Made by a program: the position numbers and the translations under genes
DNA from: Pseudonocardia sp. TRM90224
GTDB lineage: Bacteria; Actinomycetota; Actinomycetes; Mycobacteriales; Pseudonocardiaceae
DNA length: 64,000 nucleotides
Reading direction: 5' to 3'
Assembly: GCF_021245725.1 (NCBI RefSeq)
Contig: NZ_JAJGSX010000008.1
Span: 1 to 64,000 of the forward strand
Notes under the pieces: generated by a model
Told to the model about the DNA's origin: nothing
What the model saw: the letters and a program-made list of their open reading frames with translations, nothing else
The model's database searches: none
In this document: piece by piece, positions 7,975 through 17,022 of the stretch
How positions within the stretch are numbered: the first letter of the stretch is position 1
Layout of the letters: the number at the start of each line of letters is the position of its first letter

Positions 7975-8670
7975 GTGAGGCTTGCCGAGGTCGCCGCCGT
8001 GCTGGCCGACAGGAGTCGGGCGACGATGTGCGTTGCGCTGCTCGACGGTAGAGCGTGGACCGTGTCCGAGCTGGCCGGCGTCGCTCAGGTGGCGCACTCC
8101 ACGGCGAGTGAACACGTTCAGACTCTCGTCGCGGCGGGTTTCGTCCGCGCTCTCAAACAAGGCAGGCACCGCTATGTCCGCCTCGCCGACAGTGACATCG
8201 CCGAACTGATCGAACGGCTCGCGAGCCACGCGGGTCCAGAATCGCCACGGGGACTACGCGCGAGCGTCCGCGATCGTCGGTTGGCTCAAGCCCGGACGTG
8301 CTACGACCACCTGGCCGGTCGGTTGGGCGTCGCCTTGCGTGACGGCATGATCGCCCAGGGCCTGATCAGCGAACGCGACGGCCTGGTCGTCACCGCCCTC
8401 GGTCGCAACACGCTGGCCGATCTCGGCATTGAACCGGTCAACTCCCGCCGCACCCTGCTCCGCGACTGTCTCGACTGGACCGAACGACGCCAGCACCTGG
8501 CCGGTGCGCTTCCAGCCGCCATCCTCCACCGTGCACTGACGGCAGGATGGCTGACGCGCGGTGGAGACCGCGCGATCACTGTGCACGAAGAAGCCTGGCG
8601 CCCTCTGGAGCGGCTCGGCCTGCGAGCCGTTGATGCTGGCAGCCAGGCCTCGCACGGTGGAGTCCGCTGA
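7975..8670 (+). CDS. ArsR-type winged-helix regulator
   Basis: This 231-residue protein begins with an ArsR-like winged helix (EVAAVLADRSRATMCVALLD, SELAGVAQVAHSTASEHVQT, GRHRYVRLADSDIAELIERL) followed by about 130 residues with a second wHTH-like region. No metal-binding cysteine pair is visible in the recognition helix, so the signal is probably not a heavy metal. It starts at a GTG 64 bp from the divergent flavin reductase gene, which is its most likely target. Confidence 0.8.
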   Translation: MRLAEVAAVLADRSRATMCVALLDGRAWTVSELAGVAQVAHSTASEHVQTLVAAGFVRALKQGRHRYVRLADSDIAELIERLASHAGPESPRGLRASVRDRRLAQARTCYDHLAGRLGVALRDGMIAQGLISERDGLVVTALGRNTLADLGIEPVNSRRTLLRDCLDWTERRQHLAGALPAAILHRALTAGWLTRGGDRAITVHEEAWRPLERLGLRAVDAGSQASHGGVR

Positions 8671-9008
8671 TGTGGTGTGTGACGGCTGGCGGGTGATCTT
8701 CTGCTGGGTCGGGCGCTGAGCGCCGGGCTGGTGTCGGTGGAGCTCAACTTCTCGGCTGCGCGACCAGCGGCCGCCCGAAGCACCGGGCGAGCAGCACCGC
8801 GGCGTCGCCGAACCCCGACGCCCGAACCCGACACACAGCCCCCGTCCACACCCGGCGCGGGGGCTGTGCGCCAGCGACGCCCGTCGTCGACGAAGTGATC
8901 AGCGACCTGCACCCGCACACACGGCAGGCGCAGCTCGAGCCGCGCACAGCTGGATCCGGCGCGAAAGGAGCGGGGGAATCCGCTCGCACGGATCCTCCGT
9001 CGGACAGG
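8671..9008. other. Intergenic region between convergent genes
   Basis: The only clear structure is the terminator-like hairpin at 8834-8868. No gene could be supported. Confidence 0.5.
8834..8868. terminator. Hairpin between convergent genes
   Basis: An 11-bp perfect stem, cacagcccccg at 8834-8844 and cgggggctgtg at 8858-8868, closes a 13-base loop. It sits between the ends of the ArsR gene and the DHFR-like gene and could serve both. There is no U-run. Confidence 0.6.
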
Positions 9009-9599
9009 TCACGCGCGGTCGTAAAGCACGCAGAGTGCGCCGCTCTCCGTTGGGGTGACCGAGCTCATGCGCCAGGAGGTGGCGTCCGGGCCGTCCTGGA
9101 ACAGGCTGCGGCCGCCGCCGATCAGCTCGGGGCACAACGTGACCGAGAGGCGGTCGAGCTCGCCTGCCTCGAGGAGGTTCTGGATGACGCTCGTGCTGGC
9201 GAGCACGATTATGTCGCCACCCTCCTGCTGGCGCAGCTCCTTCACCTCGGTTGCGGGGTCGGTCGCGGCGATGCGCGAGTTCGACCAGGTGGTCTCCTGC
9301 AACGTGGTCGAGAAGACGACCTTCTCGACCGCGGTGAGCCACCGGGAGAACTCGCGGTCCTTCGGGTCGGCGTCGGGGTTGTCGGCCACGGCCGGCCAGA
9401 AGCCGCCGAAGCCCTCGTAGTTGTTGCGGCCCAGCAGGACGGTGGTCGCCGGCCTGGTCACGCGCAGCATGTGGTCGCGGGCCCCGTCGGTGAGGTTGTG
9501 GGGCACGATCCAGCTCATGTCGTACGGGCCGCCACGGCCGGCGACGCGGCCGTCCAGCGACAGCGAGATGTTGCCGACGACTGTGCGAGTTGTGGTCAC
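9009..9599 (-). CDS. Dihydrofolate reductase/RibD-like protein
   Basis: The 196-residue product matches the RibD C-terminal/dihydrofolate reductase-like family: N-terminal VVGNISLSLDGRVAG, TTVLLGRNNYEGFGGFWPA, KVVFSTTLQETTW and IIVLASTSVIQNLLEAGELD. The fold binds NADPH and reduces pteridine- or pyrimidine-like compounds; the substrate of this subgroup is unknown. GTG 9599 is preferred because a gaggagag box precedes it. It is divergent from the histidine-kinase operon that starts at 9769. Confidence 0.85.
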   Translation of the reverse strand: MTTTRTVVGNISLSLDGRVAGRGGPYDMSWIVPHNLTDGARDHMLRVTRPATTVLLGRNNYEGFGGFWPAVADNPDADPKDREFSRWLTAVEKVVFSTTLQETTWSNSRIAATDPATEVKELRQQEGGDIIVLASTSVIQNLLEAGELDRLSVTLCPELIGGGRSLFQDGPDATSWRMSSVTPTESGALCVLYDRA

Positions 9600-9768
9600 G
9601 GTGTCTCTCCTCGATCTTCGCCGGTCGTTCCGGCGCCCCACAAGACTCGCGGCGATGACCGATCACCCGACAGATCGGGAAGTGGGCAGTCGGGAAGGAC
9701 AATTGTCCTGGGCAACTGAGGAGATCTGTGCCTACCGGTGGGCTCCCGCGACCGGGCACGCTCGCCGC

Positions 9769-10818
9769 ATGACGGCAGTGCTCAGCGGACCGCGGGTGCG
9801 GCCGGGCGAGCTACCGTACGGCCCTCTGGAATGGAGTCGGAGGCCGAGATTGGTCGTTGTGTCGCGCTCGAGCCGCACGGCGCTGGTCGTCCCGTTCGCG
9901 CCGGTGGCGGCGACGCTCGCCATCGTCGCCGCGCAGTGGGCGTTCACGTTCATGACGGCCGTCGACCCCGTGGTCCCCGCGGTCCTGCTCGCGGGGTTCC
10001 TGCCGCCACACCTGCACCACCTCTGGGCTGCGGCGCACGGCCGGCGACCGGGGGCAGCCGGCTCGACGCTGGCCGTCATGGCGCTGATCTACATCGCGGG
10101 CGTGCTCGTGGCCGGTCCGGCGTGGTATCTCATGGGAGCCCAGCTCCTCGCGTCCGTGCTGATCGTGCTGCGGCCACCGTGGTCGGTCCTCGCCGGAACC
10201 GCGATCGTGGTGGGGGCGGTGTGGTTGTACGTCGTGTTCGACCCGGCTCCCACGCCCGGGTGGTTCACCATCGCGATCGTCGATCGCGCGGGAGTGACCC
10301 TCGTTCTGGCCTGGTTCGCCGGGGCGCTGCACCAGCTGCGCGCGGCGCGCGCGGAGCTGGCCGCACAGGCCGTGCTGCGCGAGCGGCTGCGCATCGACGA
10401 CGATCTTGCCGGCACGGTCGGCGCAGAGCTGCGGGGCATCGCCGTAGGTGCCACGGCGTTGCGCGACGAGGATCCCGTCACGGTGGAGCGGGAGCTGCGT
10501 TCGCTCGTCGAGGGTTCGCGGCGCACGCTCGCGGCCGCACGCCGGATGATCCGCGCGTACCAGCGGGTTCCGCTGCGGGCCGAGCTGGACACGGCGGTCG
10601 CGCTGCTGGAGGCCGCCGGCATCCCGACCAGGTTGACGGTGCCACGCGGCGACCTGGTCTCCGACGAGCTGGCCCGCGCCCTGCGGTCCGCGGTCGACCG
10701 GTTGCTGCACGACGACACGGCGCGGTCGGCGGCGATCACCGTGACCATGGATGGCGGTCGCCTCCGGCTCACCGTTGCCGCGAACGGCACCCCGCTGCTC
10801 GCGACGGAGATCGCATGA
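9769..10818 (+). CDS. Degenerate membrane histidine kinase lacking the phospho-histidine
   Basis: A 349-residue protein with about four membrane segments (residues 40-180), then a HisKA_3-like helix and an abbreviated ATPase-like end. The helix reads RERLRIDDDLAGTVGAEL, while the neighbouring true kinase has RERVRVSRDLHDLLGQSL, so alanine stands where the phospho-accepting histidine belongs. N- and G-box motifs are also not evident. It probably acts as a sensory or scaffold partner of the kinase encoded next, with which its stop overlaps by four bases (ATGA). The ATG at 9769 is chosen; longer starts run into the promoter region. Confidence 0.75.
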   Translation: MTAVLSGPRVRPGELPYGPLEWSRRPRLVVVSRSSRTALVVPFAPVAATLAIVAAQWAFTFMTAVDPVVPAVLLAGFLPPHLHHLWAAAHGRRPGAAGSTLAVMALIYIAGVLVAGPAWYLMGAQLLASVLIVLRPPWSVLAGTAIVVGAVWLYVVFDPAPTPGWFTIAIVDRAGVTLVLAWFAGALHQLRAARAELAAQAVLRERLRIDDDLAGTVGAELRGIAVGATALRDEDPVTVERELRSLVEGSRRTLAAARRMIRAYQRVPLRAELDTAVALLEAAGIPTRLTVPRGDLVSDELARALRSAVDRLLHDDTARSAAITVTMDGGRLRLTVAANGTPLLATEIA

Positions 10819-11945
10819 ACGCCGCACGCGTGACCCCGGACTACCCGCACTGGATCGTGCGCAGGGCGCCGTGGTTCCTGCTCGCGCTGCACCTGCCGGT
10901 CGTGGTGCTGGGGCCGGTCATGGTGATCACCGGTGACAACCGGCCGCCGTCGACGGGATCGGTCGTCTTCGCCGTGCTGGGCGGCGCGGCCCTGGCGGTC
11001 CTGCATCTGCGGCACGTGTTCGCCGCAGCCCGGGACACCCGGCCCGCCGGCTGGCCCGTGACACTGGCCGCGCAGGCCGTGCTCGCCATCGCGCCGCACT
11101 GGTGGCTGGGCGAGAACTGGACCGCCCCGTTGATCACCATCGGCACCGCGGCGATGTTGCTGCTGCCAGGACGGCGGGGCCGCGCTGCGGGCTTCGCCGT
11201 GCCGGTGGTGATCGGACTGGTGAACGAGTGGGCACTCGTCAAGCACAACAGCGCGGTCGACCAGATCGTCTACTACGCCTACATGCTGGTTGTTTCCTCG
11301 GTGTTCATCCTCGCCCTCTACGGCACGGTCCGGCTCATCCGGCTGCTCAACGAGCTGCACGAAACCAGGACGGAGCTGGCGCGGTCGGCCGTCGAGCGGG
11401 AACGGGTGCGTGTGTCGCGCGACCTGCACGACCTGCTCGGGCAGAGCCTGTCGGCGATCTCGCTCAAGGGCGACCTCGCCGTGCGGCTTCTGCCCATCGA
11501 CACCGCCGCCGCCCACACCGAGATCGCCGCCGTGGCGCAGACGGCCCGGACCGCGCTGCACGACATGTACGCGATCACCCGCGACGAGCACGCCGTGACG
11601 CTGGGGGACGAGGTCTCCGCGGCAGCGGCGTTGCTGGCCGCGGCCGGCATCGAGACCGAGGTCGTCGGCACGGCGACTCCGCACCCGGTGCTGGCGTGGG
11701 CGGTCCGCGAGGGCACCACGAACCTGTTGCGGCACAGCGACGCCACCCGCTGCACGATCACGCTGGGGCCCGGCACGGTCGAGATGATCAACGACGGCGT
11801 GCGGTCACAGCAGCTCGGGAACGGCAGCGGCATAGCGGGATTGCGCGCCCGGGCAGCGGCTGCGGGCGGAACCGTCACCGTCGACGTCCACGACCACGAG
11901 TTCGCACTGCGGGTGTCCGTGCCCGCCCCCGAGGGAGAAAAATGA
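10815..11945 (+). CDS. Membrane sensor histidine kinase (NarL-system type)
   Basis: 376 residues: five or so hydrophobic segments to about residue 180, a short coiled linker (LIRLLNELHETRTELARSAV), the HisKA_3 motif ERVRVSRDLHDLLGQSLSAI with its histidine near residue 206, and a C-terminal HATPase_c domain (AVREGTTNLLRHSDATRC, NGSGIAGLRARAAAAGG). It would autophosphorylate and pass phosphate to the response regulator encoded immediately downstream. Both junctions are ATGA overlaps, so the three genes are translationally coupled. The stimulus is unknown. Confidence 0.9.
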   Translation: MNAARVTPDYPHWIVRRAPWFLLALHLPVVVLGPVMVITGDNRPPSTGSVVFAVLGGAALAVLHLRHVFAAARDTRPAGWPVTLAAQAVLAIAPHWWLGENWTAPLITIGTAAMLLLPGRRGRAAGFAVPVVIGLVNEWALVKHNSAVDQIVYYAYMLVVSSVFILALYGTVRLIRLLNELHETRTELARSAVERERVRVSRDLHDLLGQSLSAISLKGDLAVRLLPIDTAAAHTEIAAVAQTARTALHDMYAITRDEHAVTLGDEVSAAAALLAAAGIETEVVGTATPHPVLAWAVREGTTNLLRHSDATRCTITLGPGTVEMINDGVRSQQLGNGSGIAGLRARAAAAGGTVTVDVHDHEFALRVSVPAPEGEK

Positions 11946-12547
11946 TCCAGGTCCTGGTCGCCGAGGACATGCACCTGATCCGAGGCGCGCTGGTGGCGCT
12001 GCTGTCCCTGGAGGAGGACATGCAGGTGGTCGCCCAGCTCGACAGGGGCGACGAGATCGTGTCCACTGCCATCCGCACGAGGCCGGACGTCGCGGTCGTC
12101 GACATCGACCTGCCCGGCATGGACGGCCTCACCGCCTCGGCCGCCCTGCACGAGGCGGTGCCGGACTGCCGGACCCTCGTTCTGACGGGGCTGGGCCAAC
12201 CCGGACTCCTGCTGCGTGCACTGCAGGCCCACGTGCGGGGATTCATCATCAAGGACGCACCTGCCGACGCCCTCGCCGCCGGGGTGCGGCGGGTGCACGC
12301 CGGTGAGCGGGTGATCGACCCAGACCTGATCGCGGCCGCGCTCGAAACCGGTACCTCACCGCTCACTGCGCGCGAGTCCGATGTGCTGCGGGAGGCGGAG
12401 AGCGGGCTGCCGACCGACCAGATCGCCGCCCGCCTCGCCCTGTCCGGCACCACCGTCCGCAACTACCTGTCCAACGCGATCAGCAAGGTGGGCGGGCACA
12501 ACCGCATCGACGCGGCCCGGATCGCCCGCAACGCAGGCTGGCTGTGA
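11942..12547 (+). CDS. NarL/LuxR-family response regulator
   Basis: 201 residues. The receiver domain (1-120) has acidic residues E8 and D9, the phospho-acceptor D54 in VVDIDLPGMDG, and lysine in GFIIKDAPAD. The C-terminal LuxR helix-turn-helix reads LTARESDVLREAESGLPTDQ, then IAARLALSGTTVRNYLSNAI. The ATG lies after gagggagaaa and overlaps the kinase stop. It is the expected output of the upstream kinase pair; targets are unknown. Confidence 0.92.
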   Translation: MIQVLVAEDMHLIRGALVALLSLEEDMQVVAQLDRGDEIVSTAIRTRPDVAVVDIDLPGMDGLTASAALHEAVPDCRTLVLTGLGQPGLLLRALQAHVRGFIIKDAPADALAAGVRRVHAGERVIDPDLIAAALETGTSPLTARESDVLREAESGLPTDQIAARLALSGTTVRNYLSNAISKVGGHNRIDAARIARNAGWL

Positions 12548-12800
12548 CACGTACCGCCGACCGGCTCGTCTCGGTCAGCGTGGACGTGCGGCGGAGCGGT
12601 GCGGACGCGTTGGCGATCCGATCACGGATCGCGTTCGGCCGCGGCGGATCGACCGGGGAACACTGCGGTCGCGGCGAAGATCGGGGGCGACCGGGCTGGG
12701 AGTTCGTCCAGTCACCGCCCGGCGCGGTCGATGGAGGATTCGCGCATCCACGCCGAGGTCTACCAGTATTCGCTCGCCGGGTAGTAGATAGGCTTCGACC

Positions 12801-13280
12801 GTGGCTCGATCTTGGTTGCGGAGCGGTGCCGCGTGGCGGTTGGCCGGAGCGGCAGCCCTCCTGGTGATGGTCGCGGGCTGCTCCTCCGGCCGTGCGGACA
12901 AGCTCCTCGTCCTCGACGGCTCGAAGGTCTGCGACGTGTTCACCCCAGCGCAGATCCTCGAGTACGGCGTGGGCAGCGTGTCCAACGAGGCCAACAACAC
13001 CGGGCCGGAGAACGCGTACAGCAGCTGCGTGTGGCAGTCCATCTCGTCCGTCAATGGAACCCGCGGGCTGACCGTCTCCTTCGACAACATGCAGCTCAAC
13101 GACTGGGTCGGCGACAAGAACGAGACCGAGCCCGTCTCCGGCTACCGGGCGAGCCTCGCCAGCGACATCATGTCGATCGCTTCCGGCCCGGACTTCGGCG
13201 TGCTGACCATCGACTCCCGCGGAGCCAAGAAGCCGATCCGGGAGATCGCCGAAGCCGCCGTCGCCCGGCTCGAGAAGTAG
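12801..13280 (+). CDS. DUF3558 lipoprotein
   Basis: This 159-residue protein has an N-terminal lipoprotein signal (hydrophobic core then LVMVAGC, lipobox cysteine near residue 27) and the DUF3558 pattern in which two cysteines flank the central strand region (SKVCDVFTPAQILEYG, SSCVWQS). The family is restricted to actinobacteria and is surface-anchored; its function is unknown. GTG start with a weak upstream box. It stands alone after the two-component operon, about 250 bp downstream. Confidence 0.8.
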   Translation: MARSWLRSGAAWRLAGAAALLVMVAGCSSGRADKLLVLDGSKVCDVFTPAQILEYGVGSVSNEANNTGPENAYSSCVWQSISSVNGTRGLTVSFDNMQLNDWVGDKNETEPVSGYRASLASDIMSIASGPDFGVLTIDSRGAKKPIREIAEAAVARLEK

Positions 13281-13499
13281 CCGCCGCACGACTGCGGCGT
13301 TGAGCTGCAGCGGTACAGCCATCAGCGCTGAGCCGTGAAGTGACTGGTGCCGCGTGGTCACGCCGAACGATCGCCGCAAGAGGTGCTGATGAGTGGTCTG
13401 CGTACCGCCATACGTACCTCCTCGGTAGCCGGCCGGCGGACTTCGGGTGGATATTGATGACCCTGATCTGCCCACCCGACCCAGCAAAGGTGTCATTAC

Positions 13500-14045
13500 G
13501 TGAAAGCAGGTTCGCCGATGACAGCGTGGCGACCCATCCCAAAGCGGGACGAGTTTGGATCTGTAATGTCATGGGCTATGTGCGCCGCTGCCGCGTTATT
13601 CCCGACCGTGGCTGGCGTCCAATTCGTGCAGTCGTTGCTGACGGAGCCGGCCGGCGGCCGAGGCGGGACCATTCTGGCGTTCGTGGGAGTGTTGGCTTTT
13701 ACCGGAACGTGGATGACGCTGGTCTGGCGAGTTGGCCATGTGGGCCTCGAAGTCTCTTCGATCGGACTGCGGGCACGTACCGTATTTCGGACACGAACCA
13801 TCCCGTGGGCGGCAGTGGCCGATATCGAGAGCGCAGTGACCGCCTACCGCTCCGGACGTCAGGGTATATGGATCGTCCTGAAATCGTGGGATGCCGTTGC
13901 GACTCCGCTGGTACTTGCCAACGAGAAGTGGGTCCTACCGCGCTCGATCGACCCGGGTGAAAGATACCTTCAGTTCCTTCCACCGGATGCCTACGCAGGC
14001 GCACTGGCCGAGTTGAAGGACCTTCATCGCCGACATCTGACCTGA
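13500..14045 (+). CDS. Membrane protein with PH-like domain
   Basis: 181 residues: two hydrophobic segments (about 22-45 and 57-80) followed by a soluble part (VGLEVSSIGLRARTVFRTRT, IPWAAVADIESAVTA, LANEKWVLPRSID) that matches the short PH-like domain found behind two-helix anchors in actinobacterial membrane proteins. The likely start is the GTG at 13500 or the ATG at 13518. No partner gene is obvious. Function unknown. Confidence 0.65.
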   Translation: MKAGSPMTAWRPIPKRDEFGSVMSWAMCAAAALFPTVAGVQFVQSLLTEPAGGRGGTILAFVGVLAFTGTWMTLVWRVGHVGLEVSSIGLRARTVFRTRTIPWAAVADIESAVTAYRSGRQGIWIVLKSWDAVATPLVLANEKWVLPRSIDPGERYLQFLPPDAYAGALAELKDLHRRHLT

Positions 14046-14064
14046 TCCCTGCGCCGACGGACCG

Positions 14065-14520
14065 TCATCCGACGCCGTCTCCCCTCCCGTAGTCACCACC
14101 GCAGGCGATGGACTTCAGAGCATCGTCACCGAGGCAGATCCACACCAGGCCCGCGCCGCCGGGGCGATCGGCCGGAACGTCCAGCACGAACTTGTGCACA
14201 CCCTCGGCGCACTTCAGGCTGGTACTCCTCTTGCCCAGGCCGTAGTCGTTGTCGTCGGTGTAGGTCGTTGCCGAGACCCGGCGACAACCGCTGCCGGGCG
14301 CGATGCGCAACTCACCCTCGAGATGCACACCCCGGCCGTACCACGTGATCGTCCCTCTCGCCCACGTCGCGCCGTGTACGGGACCGGCCTCACCGCCCGA
14401 TTTCGGCTTGACGGTGGGGCCGAAGTAGCTCACCGGATAGTCGGCGGCGGACGCCGGCGCGGCAACCAGAACCAGACCGGTGAGGACGACGGCCAGGCAC
14501 GCCGCAGCCTTCTTCAACAT
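14065..14520 (-). CDS. Small secreted protein
   Basis: About 151 residues with a clear Sec signal peptide (MLKKAAACLAVVLTGLVLV, then AAPASA-AD cleavage near residue 25). The mature part has paired cysteines (SGCRRVSATTYTD, SLKCAEG, VWICLGDD, SIACGGDYG) consistent with two disulfides, and is rich in beta-strand patterns. No family is recognised. A TTG at 14526 has better spacing from the ggaggg box than the ATG used here. The final 112 bp of the gene region are duplicated at 25714-25825. Confidence 0.75.
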   Translation of the reverse strand: MLKKAAACLAVVLTGLVLVAAPASAADYPVSYFGPTVKPKSGGEAGPVHGATWARGTITWYGRGVHLEGELRIAPGSGCRRVSATTYTDDNDYGLGKRSTSLKCAEGVHKFVLDVPADRPGGAGLVWICLGDDALKSIACGGDYGRGDGVG

Positions 14521-14526
14521 CGACAA

Positions 14527-15072
14527 GCGGATCCCTCCGGAGTTCACCCGCTCGGGTGCGGGCCGGCTGGATCATCGACGGATGATCACGCTCGGCACCA
14601 GGTCAGCGGAGAGGCAAGTCAACCGGCAACTACGACGCCGCGTGCCGAGCCTGCGGCATACCCGCTCCGCCGGCGACGTCCGCCGGGACCGTGAACTCAA
14701 TGGAGGGTCCAGACCTTCGCCGGCTGCTCACGCTGGGAGCCACATTCGGTGATTCACCTCACTGAATGCAGCGTTGACCCGCCGATGCCTGGGGGAACTG
14801 AACCGGGAAACACGGTCGAGATCTCGGTGTGCACAGGGGAACTGTCGGGCCGAGCGAGTTGGCAGGGCCATGCGGCGGAACAGATGAGACTGTTCAGTGC
14901 CATGTAGCCGTGATAGCGTCCGCCCATTGCGACTCGGATGGACTAGTGGCATGGTGCGGCAGTCGCATCGCGGCCGAGCCAACAGATGGCCGTCATCGGT
15001 GGAATGCGGTAGTGGTCGGCGCGTGGTCCGACACTTCGGTCGGCGGTTTTTGACACGGTTTCGTGAGGGGAT
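14527..15072. other. Intergenic region before the kinase cluster
   Basis: No gene with supporting motifs was found. The last 100 bases before 15073 are less GC-rich and probably contain the promoter of the small ORF that follows. Confidence 0.4.
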
Positions 15073-15225
15073 ATGAGCATGAATGAGCGTGTGCGAAGCC
15101 TGGCTTCGGTGAATATTTTCGGAAAACTCGACGCGTCCAACAAGGGCGGCGCCCCATATGTCAAGGTGGAGCTGCTCAGCTATGAAGGCAAAACACTCGC
15201 AACGAAGAACGTGTACGGGCAATAG
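15073..15225 (+). CDS. Unrecognised 50-residue protein
   Basis: An ATG seven bases after gtgagggg opens a 50-codon frame (MSMNERVRSLASVNIFGKLD, ending in LATKNVYGQ). Its codons and base composition are less GC-rich than the neighbours. It has no membrane segment or signal peptide and no cysteines. It precedes the kinase cluster by 100 bp on the same strand, so it could share its transcript. I do not recognise a family. Confidence 0.5.
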   Translation: MSMNERVRSLASVNIFGKLDASNKGGAPYVKVELLSYEGKTLATKNVYGQ

Positions 15226-15324
15226 ATGCAGGGTACGGCTCCCCCATCGCCGGAGTCCATGCACCCGCACAGCCGCCGCATAGCCTGCCCCGCCATGAGC
15301 ACTTCGACGAACGCAGGCTGACCC

Positions 15325-17022
15325 GTGTCGCATCCACCCGATCTCGGCCCGTACCGGCTCCTCGGGCTGCTCTCTACGAGCGAGCGCGCGCAGGTCTTCC
15401 GCGCGACCGACCGGCGCCATGACGACCGGGTGGTCGCGCTCAAGGTCTTCTCGCCGGTGCTCAGCGCCGATGCGGAGTTCTGCGAGCGGTTCCGGCGCGA
15501 CGCGGCGGCGTTGAGCGCGCTGCGCGAGCCGCATGTCGTGCCCGTGCACACCTACGGCGAGCTCGACGGTGCGTTGTTCCTGGACATGCGCCTGGTCAGC
15601 GGTGCAACGCTGGCCGAGCTGCGCGCGGCGGGCCGGCTGGCGCCGGCCCGTGCTGCCGCGGTCAGCGGGCAGATCTCCGGCGCGCTGGCCGCCATCGCCG
15701 CGGGCGGCCTCGGCCCGCGCGCCGTCGATCCCGCCGAGGTGCTGGTGTCGGGCGGGCCCGGGCGCGAGTTCGTGCAGCTCGTCGGGCTCGGGCTGGGCCG
15801 CGCGCCGGCAACGGCGCCGCTCACCGTCGCGGAGCTGGTCGGACCGGGCTCAGCCGGCCGATCGACGTGGCGGCGGCGGTGGCGGTGGATCGCCGCGGCC
15901 GCGGTCACGGCACTCGTGCTGGGGGTCGTGACGACCGTCGCGGTCCGGGCACAGGATCGGCCGATGCCACCGCCGGGGGCGCTCACCGCGCTGAGCGACT
16001 CCGCCGGACTCGCGGCGGCCGCCGGCGTGGTGGTCGACGGCCGCCCGCTCGCCGTGGGCGTCCTGGCGGACGGGCGGCTGCGCACCTGGGACCTGACGAG
16101 GGGCGACCTCGCCGGACCCGACATCGCAGGCTCCGGCGGTCAGGCCGAAGCCGCCGTCGTCGACGGCATGCCAGTGGTGGTGTCACGGGACGCCGACCAG
16201 ACCGTCCGGGTCCACCGGATCCCGGACGGCCTTGCGATCGGCGACCCTGTCGGGGACCCGACGGCCGTCCAGACGGGCTCGCAGGCGCGCGCTGCCGTGC
16301 CTGCCGACCTCGACGGTCGCCCCGTCGCCGTGTTCGTAGAGCCGACCGACCCTGCGAACTACCGCAAGAAGAGCTTCGACCTCGGCCACCAGGTGCGGGC
16401 GCTCACCGATGGTGCGGCGATCGGGCCGCTGGTCAGCGTGCCCGGTGCGTCGCTGTCCGCCCGCCCGGTGACGGCCGTGCTCGATGGTCGACCGGTGGTC
16501 GTCACGACCTCCGACGAGAGCAACGGCGACCTCATCGGGGCCAACGAGTACCGCGTCCTGCGCGTCTACGACATGGCCACCGGGGCGCCCGTCGGCGCAC
16601 CGCTGCTGCTGCCGGCCGGCATCGTCGAGCTGCGTGCAACGACGCGGTCCGGCCGCCCCGTTGCGGTGCTCGGCTGCACCGACAACTCCGTCCGCGTCGT
16701 GGACCTGTCGACCGCGACGGTGGCCGCCACGCTGACCGGGCACACGTCCGCCGTCCGGCAGGTGCTGGTCGTCGATCTCGGGGCGCGCACCGTCGTGATG
16801 GCCGAGGCAGGCGGGTCCACCACGTCGGAGCTTCGCTTTTGGGACCTGGAGAGCGGGCAGCCGATCGGGCCGGTGCTGCGCGACCACCCGCTGGCAGGGC
16901 TGCTCACCGCGCTCCGCCACGGGGACCGCACGCTGCTGCTCGGCACCACCGCACCGGGCGTCCAGCCGGGCACCGCGGCGGTGTGGAGCCTCGAAGACCT
17001 GCTGGGCGAGGGAGGATCATGA
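15325..17022 (+). CDS. Membrane pseudokinase with WD40-like extracellular domain
   Basis: 565 residues. Residues 8-175 align with the two downstream Ser/Thr kinases but are degenerate and short. K40 of the VALK motif is kept, but the glycine loop is gone ([13 protein letters not shown]), the HRDVKP loop reads GPRAVDP, the DFG position reads GLG, and the activation segment and lower lobe are missing. A membrane segment follows (about 189-210), then a beta-propeller-like part with repeated DGR and RTWDL/RVVDL motifs. It should not phosphorylate substrates. It probably regulates or scaffolds the kinases encoded in the same overlapping operon. GTG start with a weak box. Confidence 0.8.
   Translation: MSHPPDLGPYRLLGLLSTSERAQVFRATDRRHDDRVVALKVFSPVLSADAEFCERFRRDAAALSALREPHVVPVHTYGELDGALFLDMRLVSGATLAELRAAGRLAPARAAAVSGQISGALAAIAAGGLGPRAVDPAEVLVSGGPGREFVQLVGLGLGRAPATAPLTVAELVGPGSAGRSTWRRRWRWIAAAAVTALVLGVVTTVAVRAQDRPMPPPGALTALSDSAGLAAAAGVVVDGRPLAVGVLADGRLRTWDLTRGDLAGPDIAGSGGQAEAAVVDGMPVVVSRDADQTVRVHRIPDGLAIGDPVGDPTAVQTGSQARAAVPADLDGRPVAVFVEPTDPANYRKKSFDLGHQVRALTDGAAIGPLVSVPGASLSARPVTAVLDGRPVVVTTSDESNGDLIGANEYRVLRVYDMATGAPVGAPLLLPAGIVELRATTRSGRPVAVLGCTDNSVRVVDLSTATVAATLTGHTSAVRQVLVVDLGARTVVMAEAGGSTTSELRFWDLESGQPIGPVLRDHPLAGLLTALRHGDRTLLLGTTAPGVQPGTAAVWSLEDLLGEGGS

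Noticed and set aside
11102..12547. A 481-residue forward protein spanning the kinase and response regulator
   Set aside because: The first part is the wrong frame of the kinase gene. Only the portion from ATG 11942 has response-regulator motifs and a ribosome-binding site.
15867..17018. N-terminal extension of the RD kinase
   Set aside because: It is an Arg-rich shadow of the upstream pseudokinase frame; the kinase start at 17019 has a ggagg box and overlap coupling.
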